DNA of 12,833 nt from Clostridia bacterium (GCA_009618505.1 WJOQ01000322.1:1-12833), one strand, 5' to 3'; counted from the first letter of the stretch, positions 1 to 9,544 are shown. Numbers and translations are program-made. The notes: generated from the sequence alone by a model not told the origin.

Positions 1-403
1 TATCTTCACTTCCTAGCTTATCCTTAATTGTCTCAATCAATTCTTTTGCTTCTTCAGTAGCAATATGACCAGCCGAGTGATTCTTTATTCTACCGTCCTC
101 TACACAAATGGTATTGCACCTGAAAGCCACGTCCTCTGGGCTCAATTCAACACCCATACTGGCCGCCTCCAGAACTCCCCTGCCTTGAAAATAGATTCGA
201 GGATCATATCCCAAAACGGAAAGATTAGCCACTGCTGAACCGGTAGGCATTCCTTGAGGGATAGTTATTAGTCTGCCACATTCCCCTTTTCTAGCTAGCT
301 CATCCATATTAGGAGTATTAGCTACCTGCAAAGGAGTCCTCTGACCCAATTCATCTAAAGGATAATCAGCCATGCCATCTGCCAGGAAGAGTATATATTT
401 CAT
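1..403 (-). CDS. ApgM-family phosphoglycerate mutase-like enzyme (partial, C-terminus missing); possible alternative homoserine kinase
   Basis: This is the first 134 codons of an alkaline-phosphatase-superfamily protein of the cofactor-independent, archaeal-type phosphoglycerate mutase (ApgM) family; the rest lies beyond the left edge. The N-terminus shows the metal-binding motif ADGMAD (D9), then PTGSAVANLSVLGYDP (residues 53-68), whose Ser56 is the expected nucleophile, then a GRGVLEAASMGVEL block and SAGHIATEEA. The residue after the nucleophile is Ala57, where I remember an Asp (GSD) in most relatives. The ATG directly follows the thrC stop codon (zero spacing), so translation is almost certainly coupled. 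Family members beside thrC have been proposed as functional analogues of homoserine kinase, and this context fits that better than glycolysis. Family assignment is firm; substrate is inferred. Confidence 0.85.
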   Translation of the reverse strand, partial: MKYILFLADGMADYPLDELGQRTPLQVANTPNMDELARKGECGRLITIPQGMPTGSAVANLSVLGYDPRIYFQGRGVLEAASMGVELSPEDVAFRCNTICVEDGRIKNHSAGHIATEEAKELIETIKDKLGSED

Positions 404-1666
404 CTATTCTAGTACCTTCCTAACTGCCTTTAAGCTAGACTCCATCATAATTGGCTTATTAGCATATCTTGATTTAATTCCCTTCAGTCTACCCAGATGA
501 TAGTTAACCACCACATCGGGGTCCTTTAATAAATTTCCCGTTAAAACGGCCACTACCCTCTCCTTTTTATCGATTATCCCCGCCCTAACCAGCTTTCTTG
601 CCCCGGCTATGCTACAACAGGAAGCCGGCTCTGCTCCAATTCCAGAGGCATCAACGAAAGCCTTGGCATCCATTATCTCCTGATCAGTCACCTGCTCCAC
701 CACGCCCCTGCTCCACTCTATGCCCCGAATTGATTTTTTCCAGCTTACTGGATTGCCTATTTTTACCGCAGTAGCAATCGTCTCTGCCTTAACCGCTTCA
801 AAGGGAGTTCTCTCCTTCCACATTGTATAGAGAGGATTTGCCCCCTGTGCCTGAATCACAGCCATCCTAGGAATCCTATTAATCATTCCTATCTGGTACA
901 ATTCTCTAAGACCTTTGCTCAAGGCGGTGTTATTTCCTAAGTTGCCGGCCGGGAGGATAAACCAGTCAGGGACCTGCCAGTCTAATTGCTGCAATACTTC
1001 AAAGCCAATCGATTTTTGTCCCTCTATTCTAAAAGGATTAATGGAGTTTAATAAATAGATTTTCAGCTCCTGGCACACTTCCTGCACCAGCTTCATCGCA
1101 TCATCAAAATCACCTTTTACCTGAATGGTCTTTGCTCCATAAGCAAGAGCCTGGGCTAGCTTACCAAGAGCTATTTTCCCTTCCGGAATAAAGACAATGC
1201 TCTTCATCCCGGCCAGGTCAGCATAAGAAGCCATTGAAGCAGAAGTGTTTCCTGTGGAAGCACAAGCCACTTTCTCAAAACCAAGCATTTTTGCCAGTGA
1301 TATAGCGCAGCTCATTCCCCTGTCTTTAAAGGACCCGGTAGGATTTTCTCCTTCGTGCTTCAGCCATATATCTACAATGCCAACATATTCTTCCACTTTG
1401 CTAGCCCGATAAAGATTGGTATTTCCCTCCGGTCTGGAGATAATGAATTTGCTGTCAATGTCTGATACGAGCTCTTTGTAACGCCAAACGCCAGAGTTAT
1501 AAGGAAATTCCCTCTTAGCTAATCTTTCATCAAATAATTGAGAGGAGACTTTCTTCCTCAAGGTTCCCATATCGTGAACTACCTCCAGCAAATCCCCACA
1601 CTCACACCTATGTCTCACTTTATCTATGGGATATTCTCTCCTGCATTCAATACATCTTAGTATCAC
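404..1666 (-). CDS. thrC: Threonine synthase
   Basis: A PLP-dependent enzyme that converts O-phosphohomoserine to L-threonine in the cytoplasm. The 420-residue protein has the usual architecture: a short N-terminal zinc-ribbon-like knot (C5, C8, C21, C23), then the PLP lysine K114 in NPTGSFKDRG, the STGNTSAS loop at 137-144, the phosphate-binding GNLGNN at 241-246 and TGN at 376-378. The start is GTG at 1666-1664, preceded by GAAAGGAG about six bases upstream, which supports that codon. It is the first gene of a minus-strand unit and abuts the apgM-like gene. It diverges from the MFS gene across about 330 bp. The operon lacks homoserine dehydrogenase and a conventional GHMP-type thrB within the window. 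Nothing in the sequence looks damaged. Confidence 0.96.
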   Translation of the reverse strand: MILRCIECRREYPIDKVRHRCECGDLLEVVHDMGTLRKKVSSQLFDERLAKREFPYNSGVWRYKELVSDIDSKFIISRPEGNTNLYRASKVEEYVGIVDIWLKHEGENPTGSFKDRGMSCAISLAKMLGFEKVACASTGNTSASMASYADLAGMKSIVFIPEGKIALGKLAQALAYGAKTIQVKGDFDDAMKLVQEVCQELKIYLLNSINPFRIEGQKSIGFEVLQQLDWQVPDWFILPAGNLGNNTALSKGLRELYQIGMINRIPRMAVIQAQGANPLYTMWKERTPFEAVKAETIATAVKIGNPVSWKKSIRGIEWSRGVVEQVTDQEIMDAKAFVDASGIGAEPASCCSIAGARKLVRAGIIDKKERVVAVLTGNLLKDPDVVVNYHLGRLKGIKSRYANKPIMMESSLKAVRKVLE

Positions 1667-1741
1667 AGAAATCTCCTTTCTTTTGAGAAATCTTCCAGCC
1701 TCTTCCTCCCTCCTGTTACCTTTATCAGTCAGGGCATCTAT

Positions 1742-1770
1742 TCTATAGCCTGCAGAACTTCGTTAGTCAG
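1742..1770 (-). promoter_or_regulatory. Candidate thrC-proximal promoter (weak)
   Basis: On the minus strand CTGACT (1770-1765) is separated by exactly 17 bp from TATAGA (1747-1742). Each hexamer matches the sigma-70 consensus at four of six positions. It would give a leader of about 70 nt before the thrC GTG. It competes with the upstream candidate at 1786-1814. Confidence 0.2.
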
Positions 1771-1779
1771 GTAAACCTG

Positions 1780-1810
1780 CGATACAACATATAAGAAAAT
1801 GCTTGTATCG
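1780..1810. repeat. Perfect 8-bp inverted repeat, possible operator
   Basis: CGATACAA (1780-1787) and TTGTATCG (1803-1810) are perfect reverse complements with a 15-bp spacer. The half-site centres are about 23 bp apart, close to two helical turns, as expected for a dimeric regulator binding one face. The repeat overlaps the -35 and -10 elements of the better thrC promoter candidate. It could instead form a small hairpin in a longer transcript. The regulator is unknown. Confidence 0.5.
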
Positions 1811-1814
1811 TCAA
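1786..1814 (-). promoter_or_regulatory. thrC: Candidate thrC promoter overlapping the inverted repeat
   Basis: On the minus strand TTGACG (1814-1809, five of six consensus matches) lies 17 bp from TATGTT (1791-1786, four of six). The expected transcript start is near 1780, leaving a leader of about 110 nt. Both hexamers fall within or beside the arms of the 8-bp inverted repeat, so a protein bound there would block polymerase. Confidence 0.35.
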
Positions 1815-1940
1815 AGCCTTTCTCTTTGATTGCTCTGATTTTGACTGAAGAAATACGAGCACATCTATTGTTCCAGGCGATTGGAGAAGACAGCAACAGT
1901 AAGACTCCGGCCATAATTCATCAAATTTGAAAAGTGGTTA

Positions 1941-1969
1941 TTTACTGGAAGTCAGATTTATTGTATGAT
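1941..1969 (+). promoter_or_regulatory. Candidate promoter of the MFS transporter gene
   Basis: TTTACT (1941-1946, four of six matches) and TATGAT (1964-1969, five of six) are spaced by 17 bp. The inferred start near 1976 gives a short leader that holds only the ribosome-binding site GGCAGG (1985-1990). The -10 region also contains the small palindrome GTATGATATAC (1963-1973). Confidence 0.45.
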
Positions 1970-1996
1970 ATACGATAATTCTTAGGCAGGCAAAAA

Positions 1997-3190
1997 TTGA
2001 AGCATTCCACAAAAATACACACTTTAGGCATTTTGTCCTTTGCTCATTTCATTGTTGATTTCTACTCTCTTTTTTTGCCTATTTTTATTCCCATTCTAGT
2101 TCTGCAGCTTGGAATAACCTACTTTAGTGCCAGTCTTCTGATTTCTTCTGTTGGCCTAATAGGCGCTGTGTTTCAATCTCCAGTTGGATACTGGGCAGAC
2201 CTCTACCGGAAAAGGGTTACTTTCATAGCCATAGGTTTTCTTTTCTATGCTCTGGGAGCAACTATCTTTGGTTTGAGTAATGGTTTTGGCCTTCTTTTTC
2301 TTTCTTCTCTTTTCCTGGGGTTTGCTGGAGCAACCTATCATCCCCAGAGCGCCAACCTTATCATCAAAAACTTTTCTAGGAAGGGTCAAGTCTTGGGTAT
2401 CCATGGAGCAGGGGGACAACTGGGCAGATTCATATCCCCCATACTCATTGCATACCTTATCTCCAGGCTGCAGTGGAGATTGGCGGCAGTAATTATTGCC
2501 GTCCCTGCCCTTATAGCCGCTGTTGTTTGTTGGTCAACTCTGAAAGAACCGCTTGAAAGAGGAGAGAAAGGATTTGGCAAAACAATCACCAAACCAATTC
2601 TTATTCTAATGTTGGTTCTTGGTCTGAGAGCTGCCACATTTACAGGAATCATATTTTTCCTACCTTCCTTTCTTATGGAGAGGACCTCTTCTATTAACAT
2701 AGCAGGCCTACTTACTGGAGTCATGCTGGGAGTAGGTTTGATTGCTCAGCCTCTGGGTGGCATTATGGGAGATAGAATATCCAAAATAAAGATAATTTTT
2801 TTGAGCCTGGCAGCTATAAGCATACTTCTCTTCCTCTTCTATCTTATTTTGATGCCGATGATGCAACAAACTATTCTTAATTATGGAGCACTTGTCGTAT
2901 TTCTTGTAGCAATAGGTTTTTGTATTTTTATTACTTTCCCTATAGGCATGGCTCTATCTGCCGAACTAGTCAGTGGTGAAAGAGTAGGAAGTGCAGTGGG
3001 AGCTGTTTTTGGAGGAGAAATGATAATATCTGCCCTTACTGTACCCGCCCTGGGCTACATTATCGACACTTATGGATTTCGGACAGGGTTTGGTTTCCTG
3101 GGGATGTTGGCAGGGGCGGGAGCCATAGTCACTGGACTCTACCATATTGGGTCAAAAAGGAATAATTTAAAAAGCGTAAAGGGTCTATGA
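1997..3190 (+). CDS. MFS exporter, fosmidomycin-resistance (Fsr)-like
   Basis: A 397-residue inner-membrane protein with about 12 hydrophobic segments, typical of the major facilitator superfamily. The loop between segments 2 and 3 carries a motif-A-like GYWADLYRKR (residues 64-73). HPQSANLI (115-122) after segment 4 and GAGGQLGRFISP after that resemble the HPEAS and GGNLG blocks that I associate with Fsr-type drug exporters. The start is TTG at 1997-1999, six bases after an AGG in GGCAGG; the next Met codons lie deep inside membrane segments, so TTG is preferred. It is the only plus-strand gene here: it diverges from thrC and converges on ruvC with 63 bp between the stop codons and no visible terminator hairpin. 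Family is confident; substrate is unknown and a drug or metabolite efflux role is inferred. Confidence 0.85.
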   Translation: MKHSTKIHTLGILSFAHFIVDFYSLFLPIFIPILVLQLGITYFSASLLISSVGLIGAVFQSPVGYWADLYRKRVTFIAIGFLFYALGATIFGLSNGFGLLFLSSLFLGFAGATYHPQSANLIIKNFSRKGQVLGIHGAGGQLGRFISPILIAYLISRLQWRLAAVIIAVPALIAAVVCWSTLKEPLERGEKGFGKTITKPILILMLVLGLRAATFTGIIFFLPSFLMERTSSINIAGLLTGVMLGVGLIAQPLGGIMGDRISKIKIIFLSLAAISILLFLFYLILMPMMQQTILNYGALVVFLVAIGFCIFITFPIGMALSAELVSGERVGSAVGAVFGGEMIISALTVPALGYIIDTYGFRTGFGFLGMLAGAGAIVTGLYHIGSKRNNLKSVKGL

Positions 3191-3253
3191 GAATAGCTTG
3201 TATTGCAGCACTAACGTAGCCCGAGGACAATTGGCAGAAACAACATATTAGTA

Positions 3254-3736
3254 TTACTCATATGCCTTCAGTTTTCGGGAATAGTAATGACATAGAGCAA
3301 CAGCAAGCGCATCAGCAGCATCATCTGGAGAGGGGATCTCGGCAAGATGAAGCAAATCCTTGAGCATATACTGAACCTGTTGTTTCTCTGCTCGCCCATA
3401 GCCTACAACAGCTTGTTTTACCTCAAGAGGAGTATAATCAAAGACTTTTTTCCCCGCTAGGGAGGCACTTAACATAATTACCCCCCGCGCCTGACTTATG
3501 GAAAGAGCAGTTTTACTATTCTTACTAAAATAGATCTGCTCCACAGCTACCTCATCGGGATGATACTGTTCAATAAGGTCGCTTACCCGCTGGTAGATAA
3601 TCTTTAGGCGTTCGGGCATCTCTGTATCAGCCGAAGTATGGATACAGCCACATTCTGTAACCCTGATATTTCTATCAATGGTGAGTATCCCATATCCGGT
3701 GTTAGCTGTACCTGGATCTATTCCTAAGATGATCAT
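3254..3736 (-). CDS. ruvC: Holliday junction endonuclease RuvC
   Basis: RuvC cuts Holliday junctions as a dimer alongside RuvAB. The 160-residue length matches the family. The acidic active site is intact: D7 in the N-terminal GIDPG, E66 in VAVEQIYF, and the C-terminal pair D139/D142 in SPDDAADALAVALCH. KNSKTALSISQARG (72-85) is the conserved central helix region. The start is ATG at 3736-3734, preceded by a modest AAGGGA. ruvA and ruvB, often directly downstream, are absent; the next gene is the convergent MFS transporter, so ruvC stands alone. A 178-bp gap with heptad repeats separates it from folP, so it may be transcribed independently or by read-through. Confidence 0.96.
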   Translation of the reverse strand: MIILGIDPGTANTGYGILTIDRNIRVTECGCIHTSADTEMPERLKIIYQRVSDLIEQYHPDEVAVEQIYFSKNSKTALSISQARGVIMLSASLAGKKVFDYTPLEVKQAVVGYGRAEKQQVQYMLKDLLHLAEIPSPDDAADALAVALCHYYSRKLKAYE

Positions 3737-3756
3737 TGCTCGTCCCTTTTTTCCTG

Positions 3757-3914
3757 AATCGTATCTCGTATCTGGTATCTGGAAGAGCGTAGAAGGTAAG
3801 GCGAAAAATGCAAAACCATAGCAAATTAGTTTGTTGTTACGAGTTCATAGTTTATCGATAAAAAACAACGGATAAACAGAAAGGTTTTGATCAATGAACA
3901 ACGAGATACGACTT
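3757..3914. repeat. Intergenic heptad-repeat element 1 (folP/ruvC gap)
   Basis: This gap is built largely of 7-bp units. TCGTATC occurs at 3759-3765 and 3766-3772, followed by TGGTATC at 3773-3779. A second phase runs through ACGAGTT (3839-3845) and CATAGTT (3846-3852), equivalent to AGTTCAT (3842-3848) then AGTTTAT (3849-3855). A third is CAATGAA (3892-3898), CAACGAG (3899-3905), ATACGAC (3906-3912). It also holds CAAAACCATAG (3811-3821) and a perfect palindrome TTTATCGATAAA (3851-3862). The first two of these blocks recur in the purE/hisG gap. The element runs right up to the folP stop codon. No gene or clear promoter was seen. Confidence 0.75.
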
Positions 3915-5117
3915 TTAGCTATTAATGATGGCCTGAGTTAAGTCTATAGCCCGACGGGTCTCCTTTACATCATGGGTTCTCACCATTCTGGCTCCCTGAG
4001 TAACCGCCAAACAAGTAGCAGCCAAGCTCCCTTCTAAACGCTCTTGCAGAGGAAGATTCAAAACATTGCCAATGAAGGATTTACGAGACACACCAATTAA
4101 AATTGGCCTCCCCAGACTTTTCAACTCACTCAATTTATCTATAATCTCTAAGTTATGCCGAGCACTCTTGCCAAAACCAATCCCCGGGTCAATAACTATC
4201 CTCTCTTCATCAATTCCTGCTTCTTTAGCTATTACTATACTCTCTCTTAAATAAGAGATAATTTCTCCCAGTAAGGAATCATAGTAGGGATTATTCTGCA
4301 TATCTTTGGGACTCCCTTTTATATGCATTAATACCAAAGGCACTTTGTACTTAGCCACTACCTGCTTCAACTCAGAATCGAACCTTAGCCCACTTATGTC
4401 ATTAATCATATCTGCTCCTGCCTCTATAGCCTCTTGAGCTATCTGTGCTTTATAGGTATCGACAGAAACAGGTATTTCGAAAAGCTCCTTTATTTTACCT
4501 ATAATAGGAATAATTCTTCTCAGCTCTTCTTCCGTGCTTACTTTTGTTGCTCCCGGTCGGGTAGATTCTCCTCCTATATCGATAAGGTCAGCTCCGTGGG
4601 AAACAATTTCCTCTACTCTTACTAGAGCTTTTTTCTCCTGAGTGTATCTACCTCCATCATAAAAAGAGTCAGGAGTAAGGTTCAATATGCCCATTATGGC
4701 TACCTTTTTCGCCAGGTCCAACTGTTTATCCCCCAGAGAAAGGATGAATCTTTCCCGTTTAATATTCTTCAAAATTTGCTCCAGTTCGCCAGAAAGGTGA
4801 GATAAACTAAATGGCTGCCGTCTTAATTTGGGAATAACTTTATTGTAATGTGCCTCTGTTCCCATAAGCAGGACATCACTCTTAGGAACAGCAAAAGAAG
4901 CAACTTCTTTCTTAATAGCTGCATCTGCTGAAACCGAAAGCATTTCTTGCTTAAGGAGATTGGCTGCTTGGGAAGGAATACCTTCTAACTTGATAAGGTA
5001 AAGGTTGGCTTTCTGAGAAAGGATTCTCTTGCCTTCTCGACTAACCCCTATTTTTTCTAATTCTTCTTCAATTCCCCTTTTGTTTTTTAGATTGAGAACT
5101 CGGGGTTTTATGTGCAT
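3915..5117 (-). CDS. folP: Dihydropteroate synthase with N-terminal extension
   Basis: This enzyme joins p-aminobenzoate to hydroxymethyl-dihydropterin diphosphate in folate synthesis. The catalytic TIM barrel occupies about residues 137-400 with all signature blocks: MGILNLTPDSFYDGG (142-156), GGESTRPG (182-189), SVD (D220), ND (239-240), IDPGIGFGK (309-317), SRK (344-346) and the final RTHDV (380-384). About 135 residues precede the barrel; they look soluble and alpha/beta. Longer DHPS proteins with such an extension occur in other bacteria, and its role is unclear to me. The ATG lies inside the last 50 bp of ftsH, so translation is probably coupled; only a weak AAGAAG precedes it. The last codons (Asn-Ser-stop) fall at the edge of a heptad element. 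No other folate gene is adjacent. Confidence 0.95.
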   Translation of the reverse strand: MHIKPRVLNLKNKRGIEEELEKIGVSREGKRILSQKANLYLIKLEGIPSQAANLLKQEMLSVSADAAIKKEVASFAVPKSDVLLMGTEAHYNKVIPKLRRQPFSLSHLSGELEQILKNIKRERFILSLGDKQLDLAKKVAIMGILNLTPDSFYDGGRYTQEKKALVRVEEIVSHGADLIDIGGESTRPGATKVSTEEELRRIIPIIGKIKELFEIPVSVDTYKAQIAQEAIEAGADMINDISGLRFDSELKQVVAKYKVPLVLMHIKGSPKDMQNNPYYDSLLGEIISYLRESIVIAKEAGIDEERIVIDPGIGFGKSARHNLEIIDKLSELKSLGRPILIGVSRKSFIGNVLNLPLQERLEGSLAATCLAVTQGARMVRTHDVKETRRAIDLTQAIINS

Positions 5118-7038
5118 TTTTCTTCTTGGAGGTTAGTTTTTTTCCACTATTTCTTACCTTCTTATTTACCAGCTCTTGCGCAGTTGTTTTCTTACCTAAA
5201 ATCTTCTCTATATCATCTGCCTCCAACACTTCCTTTTTTTCCAGGAGTTCAGCTAAACGTATTAACTTGCCTTTGTATCTCTTTAATATTCTCAGCGTTG
5301 TATCATGACACTCTTTAATTATACTCATAATTTCTTTATCAATACCAAAAGCCATCTCTTCACTATAGTTTTTTTCTTTAAGGAAGTCTCGACCCAGAAA
5401 AACTTCGCCATTTCCCTTCCCCAGAGTCATTGGGCCCATCTTTTCACTCATTCCGTAATCGCAAACCATCTTCCTCGCTATATGAGTGGCCTGTTCAAGG
5501 TCGTTCTGTGCTCCTGTACTCACTTCCTTAAATATGATTTCCTCACTGGCCCGCCCGGCCAAAAGAACACTCAGCTTGTCTAACAATTCTGACTTAGTAG
5601 CCAGGTACCTATCCTCCAGGGGTAACTGAAGGGTATACCCCAGGGCCACAGAACCACGCGGGATTATAGATACCTTGTGTATGGGGTCAGCATGGGGAAG
5701 AATATTCCCCACCAAAGTATGACCGCTTTCATGATAAGCGATGATCTTCCTTTCTTTGTCCTTCATAACTCTCGATTTCTTCTCTGGCCCGGCAATCACT
5801 CTATCTATGGACTCCTCTAGTTCCTTCATTGCGATTTCGTTCTTATTTGTCCGAGCGGCTAACAACGAAGCCTCATTAACTAAGGTTTCTATATCTGAAC
5901 CTACAAATCCGGGAGTTCTTCGCGCCAGAACCTTAATATCCACATCCTTGGCTACAGGTTTATTTTTCATATAGAGAGCTAAGATAGCCTCTCTTTCTTT
6001 TATATCAGGGACATTAACGATAATTTTACGGTCGAATCTCCCCGGTCTAAGAAGAGCCATGTCCAGAACATCGGGGCGATTAGTAGCCGCTATGATTATC
6101 ACCCCTTTACGAGAGGTAAAACCATCCAGCTCCACCAGTAGTTGATTTAGAGTCTGCTCTTTTTCATCGTGCCCTCCTCCAATGCCGGCGAACCTCTGCC
6201 TTCCCACAGCATCCAGTTCATCAATGAAAATAATGCAGGGAGCATTCTTCCTTCCTTGCTCGAATAGGTCTCTTACCCTGGAAGCCCCCACCCCCACAAA
6301 CATTTCCACAAAATCTGACCCGCTAATACTAAAGAAAGGTACACCGCCCTCTCCGGCTACAGCCCTTGCCAAAAGGGTCTTTCCACAGCCCGGGGGACCT
6401 ACCAGAAGTATTCCTTTGGGAATCTTTGCTCCCAATCTCTGAAATTTCTGGGGTGTTTTCAGGAATTCAATTATTTCCGCGAGTTCCTCTTTGGCTTCTT
6501 CTGCCCCAGCCACATCTTTAAAAGTGATTTTAGCCGCCTCATTGGAAATCATTTTGGCTTTACTCTTACCAAAAGATAGTGCCTTATTCCCGGTAAGACG
6601 CATTTGCCTCATAATGTAAATCCAAATCCCAACAAATAAGAGAATAGGCAAAAGCCCACCCAAAAGGCCGCCCAACCAGGAAGAACCTTCCGGATAAACC
6701 TCAATTTCCACCCCACTTTCTCGCAGAATACCAATCAATTCAGGGTCATCGGGAGCGACAGTTTGGAATCGAGTTGTTGCATTAAGATCTCCTGTTATCA
6801 GATTGCCTTTCATGCTAATCTTGTCAATCTGTTTGCTCTCTACCATCTCTATAAACTGACTGTAGGAAACTCTTGTTTCTTGCACCCGGGAACTGAGCTG
6901 GATGAAGTTGAAAAGAGATATGACAACTACAAATATTATGAAAAGAAGAAAAAGGTTTCTGATGAATTTGTTATTCTTCTTCTTTAAAGGCTGTTTGGGC
7001 GACTTCCTTAAAGGCTGTTTAGGCAATTTATTATTCAT
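5068..7038 (-). CDS. ftsH: ATP-dependent zinc metalloprotease FtsH
   Basis: A 656-residue membrane-anchored AAA+ protease that removes damaged or regulated membrane and cytosolic proteins as a hexamer. A basic N-terminus is followed by a membrane segment (about 27-46), a periplasmic FtsH_ext domain, and a second membrane segment (about 122-142). The AAA module has Walker A GPPGCGKT (214-221), the pore loop around [11 protein letters not shown], Walker B IIFIDELD (269-276) and the second-region-of-homology arginines (RPGRFDR, 331-337). The protease has the zinc motif HESGH (436-440) and D513 in NDLEQAT. The C-terminal tail is very Lys-rich. The ATG at 7038-7036 follows GAGGAGAG at a slightly long distance. 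It lies 175 bp from eno with its own promoter candidate and overlaps folP by 50 bp. No defect seen. Confidence 0.97.
   Translation of the reverse strand: MNNKLPKQPLRKSPKQPLKKKNNKFIRNLFLLFIIFVVVISLFNFIQLSSRVQETRVSYSQFIEMVESKQIDKISMKGNLITGDLNATTRFQTVAPDDPELIGILRESGVEIEVYPEGSSWLGGLLGGLLPILLFVGIWIYIMRQMRLTGNKALSFGKSKAKMISNEAAKITFKDVAGAEEAKEELAEIIEFLKTPQKFQRLGAKIPKGILLVGPPGCGKTLLARAVAGEGGVPFFSISGSDFVEMFVGVGASRVRDLFEQGRKNAPCIIFIDELDAVGRQRFAGIGGGHDEKEQTLNQLLVELDGFTSRKGVIIIAATNRPDVLDMALLRPGRFDRKIIVNVPDIKEREAILALYMKNKPVAKDVDIKVLARRTPGFVGSDIETLVNEASLLAARTNKNEIAMKELEESIDRVIAGPEKKSRVMKDKERKIIAYHESGHTLVGNILPHADPIHKVSIIPRGSVALGYTLQLPLEDRYLATKSELLDKLSVLLAGRASEEIIFKEVSTGAQNDLEQATHIARKMVCDYGMSEKMGPMTLGKGNGEVFLGRDFLKEKNYSEEMAFGIDKEIMSIIKECHDTTLRILKRYKGKLIRLAELLEKKEVLEADDIEKILGKKTTAQELVNKKVRNSGKKLTSKKKNAHKTPSSQSKKQKGN
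6982..7024 (-). repeat. In-frame 24-bp tandem duplication in ftsH N-terminus
   Basis: Two near-identical 19-bp blocks (6982-7000 and 7006-7024, differing at two positions) sit 24 bp apart. They encode the repeated PKQPL in the cytoplasmic tail (residues 6-10 and 14-18), each followed by basic residues. The period is a whole number of codons, so the frame is preserved; the extra positive charge sits before the first membrane segment. Confidence 0.7.
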
Positions 7039-7077
7039 TCTACTTTACTCTCCTCGGACCTCTTTTGTTAGCATTCT

Positions 7078-7107
7078 ATTATAAATACAAAAAAAAGCAA
7101 GCAACAA
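7078..7107 (-). promoter_or_regulatory. Candidate promoter of ftsH-folP
   Basis: On the minus strand a perfect TATAAT (7083-7078) lies 18 bp downstream of TTGTTG (7107-7102), a three-of-six -35. A T-tract occupies the spacer. The expected start near 7071 gives a leader of about 33 nt that includes the ftsH ribosome-binding site. Confidence 0.45.
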
Positions 7108-7113
7108 GTGAAT

Positions 7114-7197
7114 CGTATTGCGTATATCGTACTTCGTATGGCGCAATAAGCGCCCCGCACGACGCATCACCAATTTTGTTTCACTGTTCACTAAAGA
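7114..7197. repeat. Intergenic heptad-repeat element 2 (eno/ftsH gap)
   Basis: Four contiguous 7-bp units start at 7114: CGTATTG, CGTATAT, CGTACTT and CGTATGG, then CGCAATA at 7142-7148. The same phase continues through CGCACGA (7156-7162), CGCATCA (7163-7169), TGTTTCA (7177-7183) and CTGTTCA (7184-7190). A small GC hairpin is embedded: GGCGC (7140-7144) and GCGCC (7150-7154) with loop AATAA. It is not followed by a T-run in the eno direction, so I do not call it a terminator. The array lies upstream of the candidate ftsH promoter and downstream of eno. Confidence 0.75.
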
Positions 7198-7213
7198 TAT
7201 TCTTCGCCATCCG

Positions 7214-8880
<1,667 letters not shown>

Positions 8881-8907
8881 TACATTCTCCTGAAAATAAA
8901 TGTGACT

Positions 8908-9378
8908 CTACCTACTGCCTTGAGCAAGTTTAGCCTTATATTCTTCCATTTTTTTCTTTAATTTTGAGGAAGATAAAGATAATATCTTAACAGCCAAAAT
9001 AGCTGCATTTTTTGCTCCTGCAGTCCCTATAGCCATACAGGCTACTGGTACTCCCGCTGGCATCTGAACAATAGAATACAGTGCATCCAATCCCTGCAGA
9101 TCCGAAGAAGCTAAAGGCACACCAATAACTGGCATTACGGTATTAGCAGCGATTGTTCCTGGCAAATGAGCTGCCCCTCCTGCTCCTGCAATGATTACTT
9201 GTATTCCTCTCTTTTCTATATTTTTGGCATAATCTGAAGTGGCATCCGGCATCCGATGAGCAGAGAGAATTTTCGTTTCATACACAACACCGAAATCATC
9301 CAGTACTTCTAAACACTTTTTCATGACTGGAAGATCAGACTTACTACCCATTACCACACTAACCTGAATCTGAGACAA
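8908..9378 (-). CDS. purE: 5-(carboxyamino)imidazole ribonucleotide mutase PurE
   Basis: PurE carries out the carboxylation-rearrangement step that gives CAIR in de novo purine synthesis. The 156-residue protein shows VVMGSKSD (8-15), the active-site ILSAHRMP (37-44, H41), [13 protein letters not shown] (62-74) and GTAGAKNAA. The start is TTG at 9378-9376; a strong AAGGAGG five bases upstream makes this start convincing, although the ATG at codon 10 would be the first Met. purK is not adjacent, so whether this enzyme works with N5-CAIR or directly with AIR plus CO2 cannot be settled from the window. It heads the purE / cyclophilin-like / eno cluster. Confidence 0.95.
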   Translation of the reverse strand: MSQIQVSVVMGSKSDLPVMKKCLEVLDDFGVVYETKILSAHRMPDATSDYAKNIEKRGIQVIIAGAGGAAHLPGTIAANTVMPVIGVPLASSDLQGLDALYSIVQMPAGVPVACMAIGTAGAKNAAILAVKILSLSSSKLKKKMEEYKAKLAQGSR

Positions 9379-9392
9379 TTAATCCTCCTTCT

Positions 9393-9544
9393 AGTTCATC
9401 GATAAAAATAGCGTATAGCGTTTAGCGGGTAGCGTATAGTAAAAAACAAGAAATTCAAAACCATAGGGAATACTTCATTGATGAATAAACAACTGCTTAG
9501 CTATCTAACTAACGGGCCAGCAACTACGAACAATGAACCAAATA
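9393..9544. repeat. Intergenic heptad-repeat element 3 (purE/hisG gap)
   Basis: The core is four contiguous 7-bp units starting at 9409: TAGCGTA, TAGCGTT, TAGCGGG, TAGCGTA, then a partial TAG. It is preceded by AGTTCAT (9393-9399) joined directly to CGATAAAAA (9400-9408). CAAAACCATAG follows at 9456-9466, then the imperfect palindrome TTCATTGATGAA (9475-9486). Further heptad-like sequence comprises CTACGAA (9524-9530), CAATGAA (9531-9537) and CCAAATA (9538-9544). Shared blocks show it is related to the folP/ruvC element. No gene is visible; the array lies immediately upstream of the purE ribosome-binding site. Confidence 0.75.

Larger units (their letters stand above)
1667..1996. other. Divergent thrC / MFS intergenic region
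   Basis: This 330-bp gap holds no credible coding sequence. It contains candidate promoters for both divergent genes, a perfect 8-bp inverted repeat, a 10-bp palindrome TCAAATTTGA at 1921-1930, and purine-rich leader sequence with GGAGG-like runs ahead of thrC on the minus strand. I looked for a T-box (the specifier and AGGGTGG-type antiterminator) and for a Thr-rich leader peptide and found neither. Unlike the four tandem-gene gaps in this window, it has no clear heptad array. Confidence 0.6.

Noticed and set aside
1667..1780. T-box or threonine leader-peptide attenuator ahead of thrC
   Set aside because: No T-box consensus, no Thr-rich short reading frame and no paired terminator hairpins were seen.
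2156..2724. Open frames on the minus strand and in other frames inside the MFS gene, and similar plus-strand frames opposite ftsH, eno, hisG and the secretin
   Set aside because: They lie entirely within well-supported genes, lack ribosome-binding sites and show no recognisable protein pattern.
7140..7154. GGCGC-AATAA-GCGCC hairpin as eno terminator
   Set aside because: The stem is only 5 bp and is not followed by a T-run on the minus strand; the T8 tract lies about 40 nt further and belongs to the ftsH promoter spacer.
7114..7197. CRISPR array
   Set aside because: Units are 7 bp, contiguous and degenerate, with no spacers of uniform length and no cas genes.
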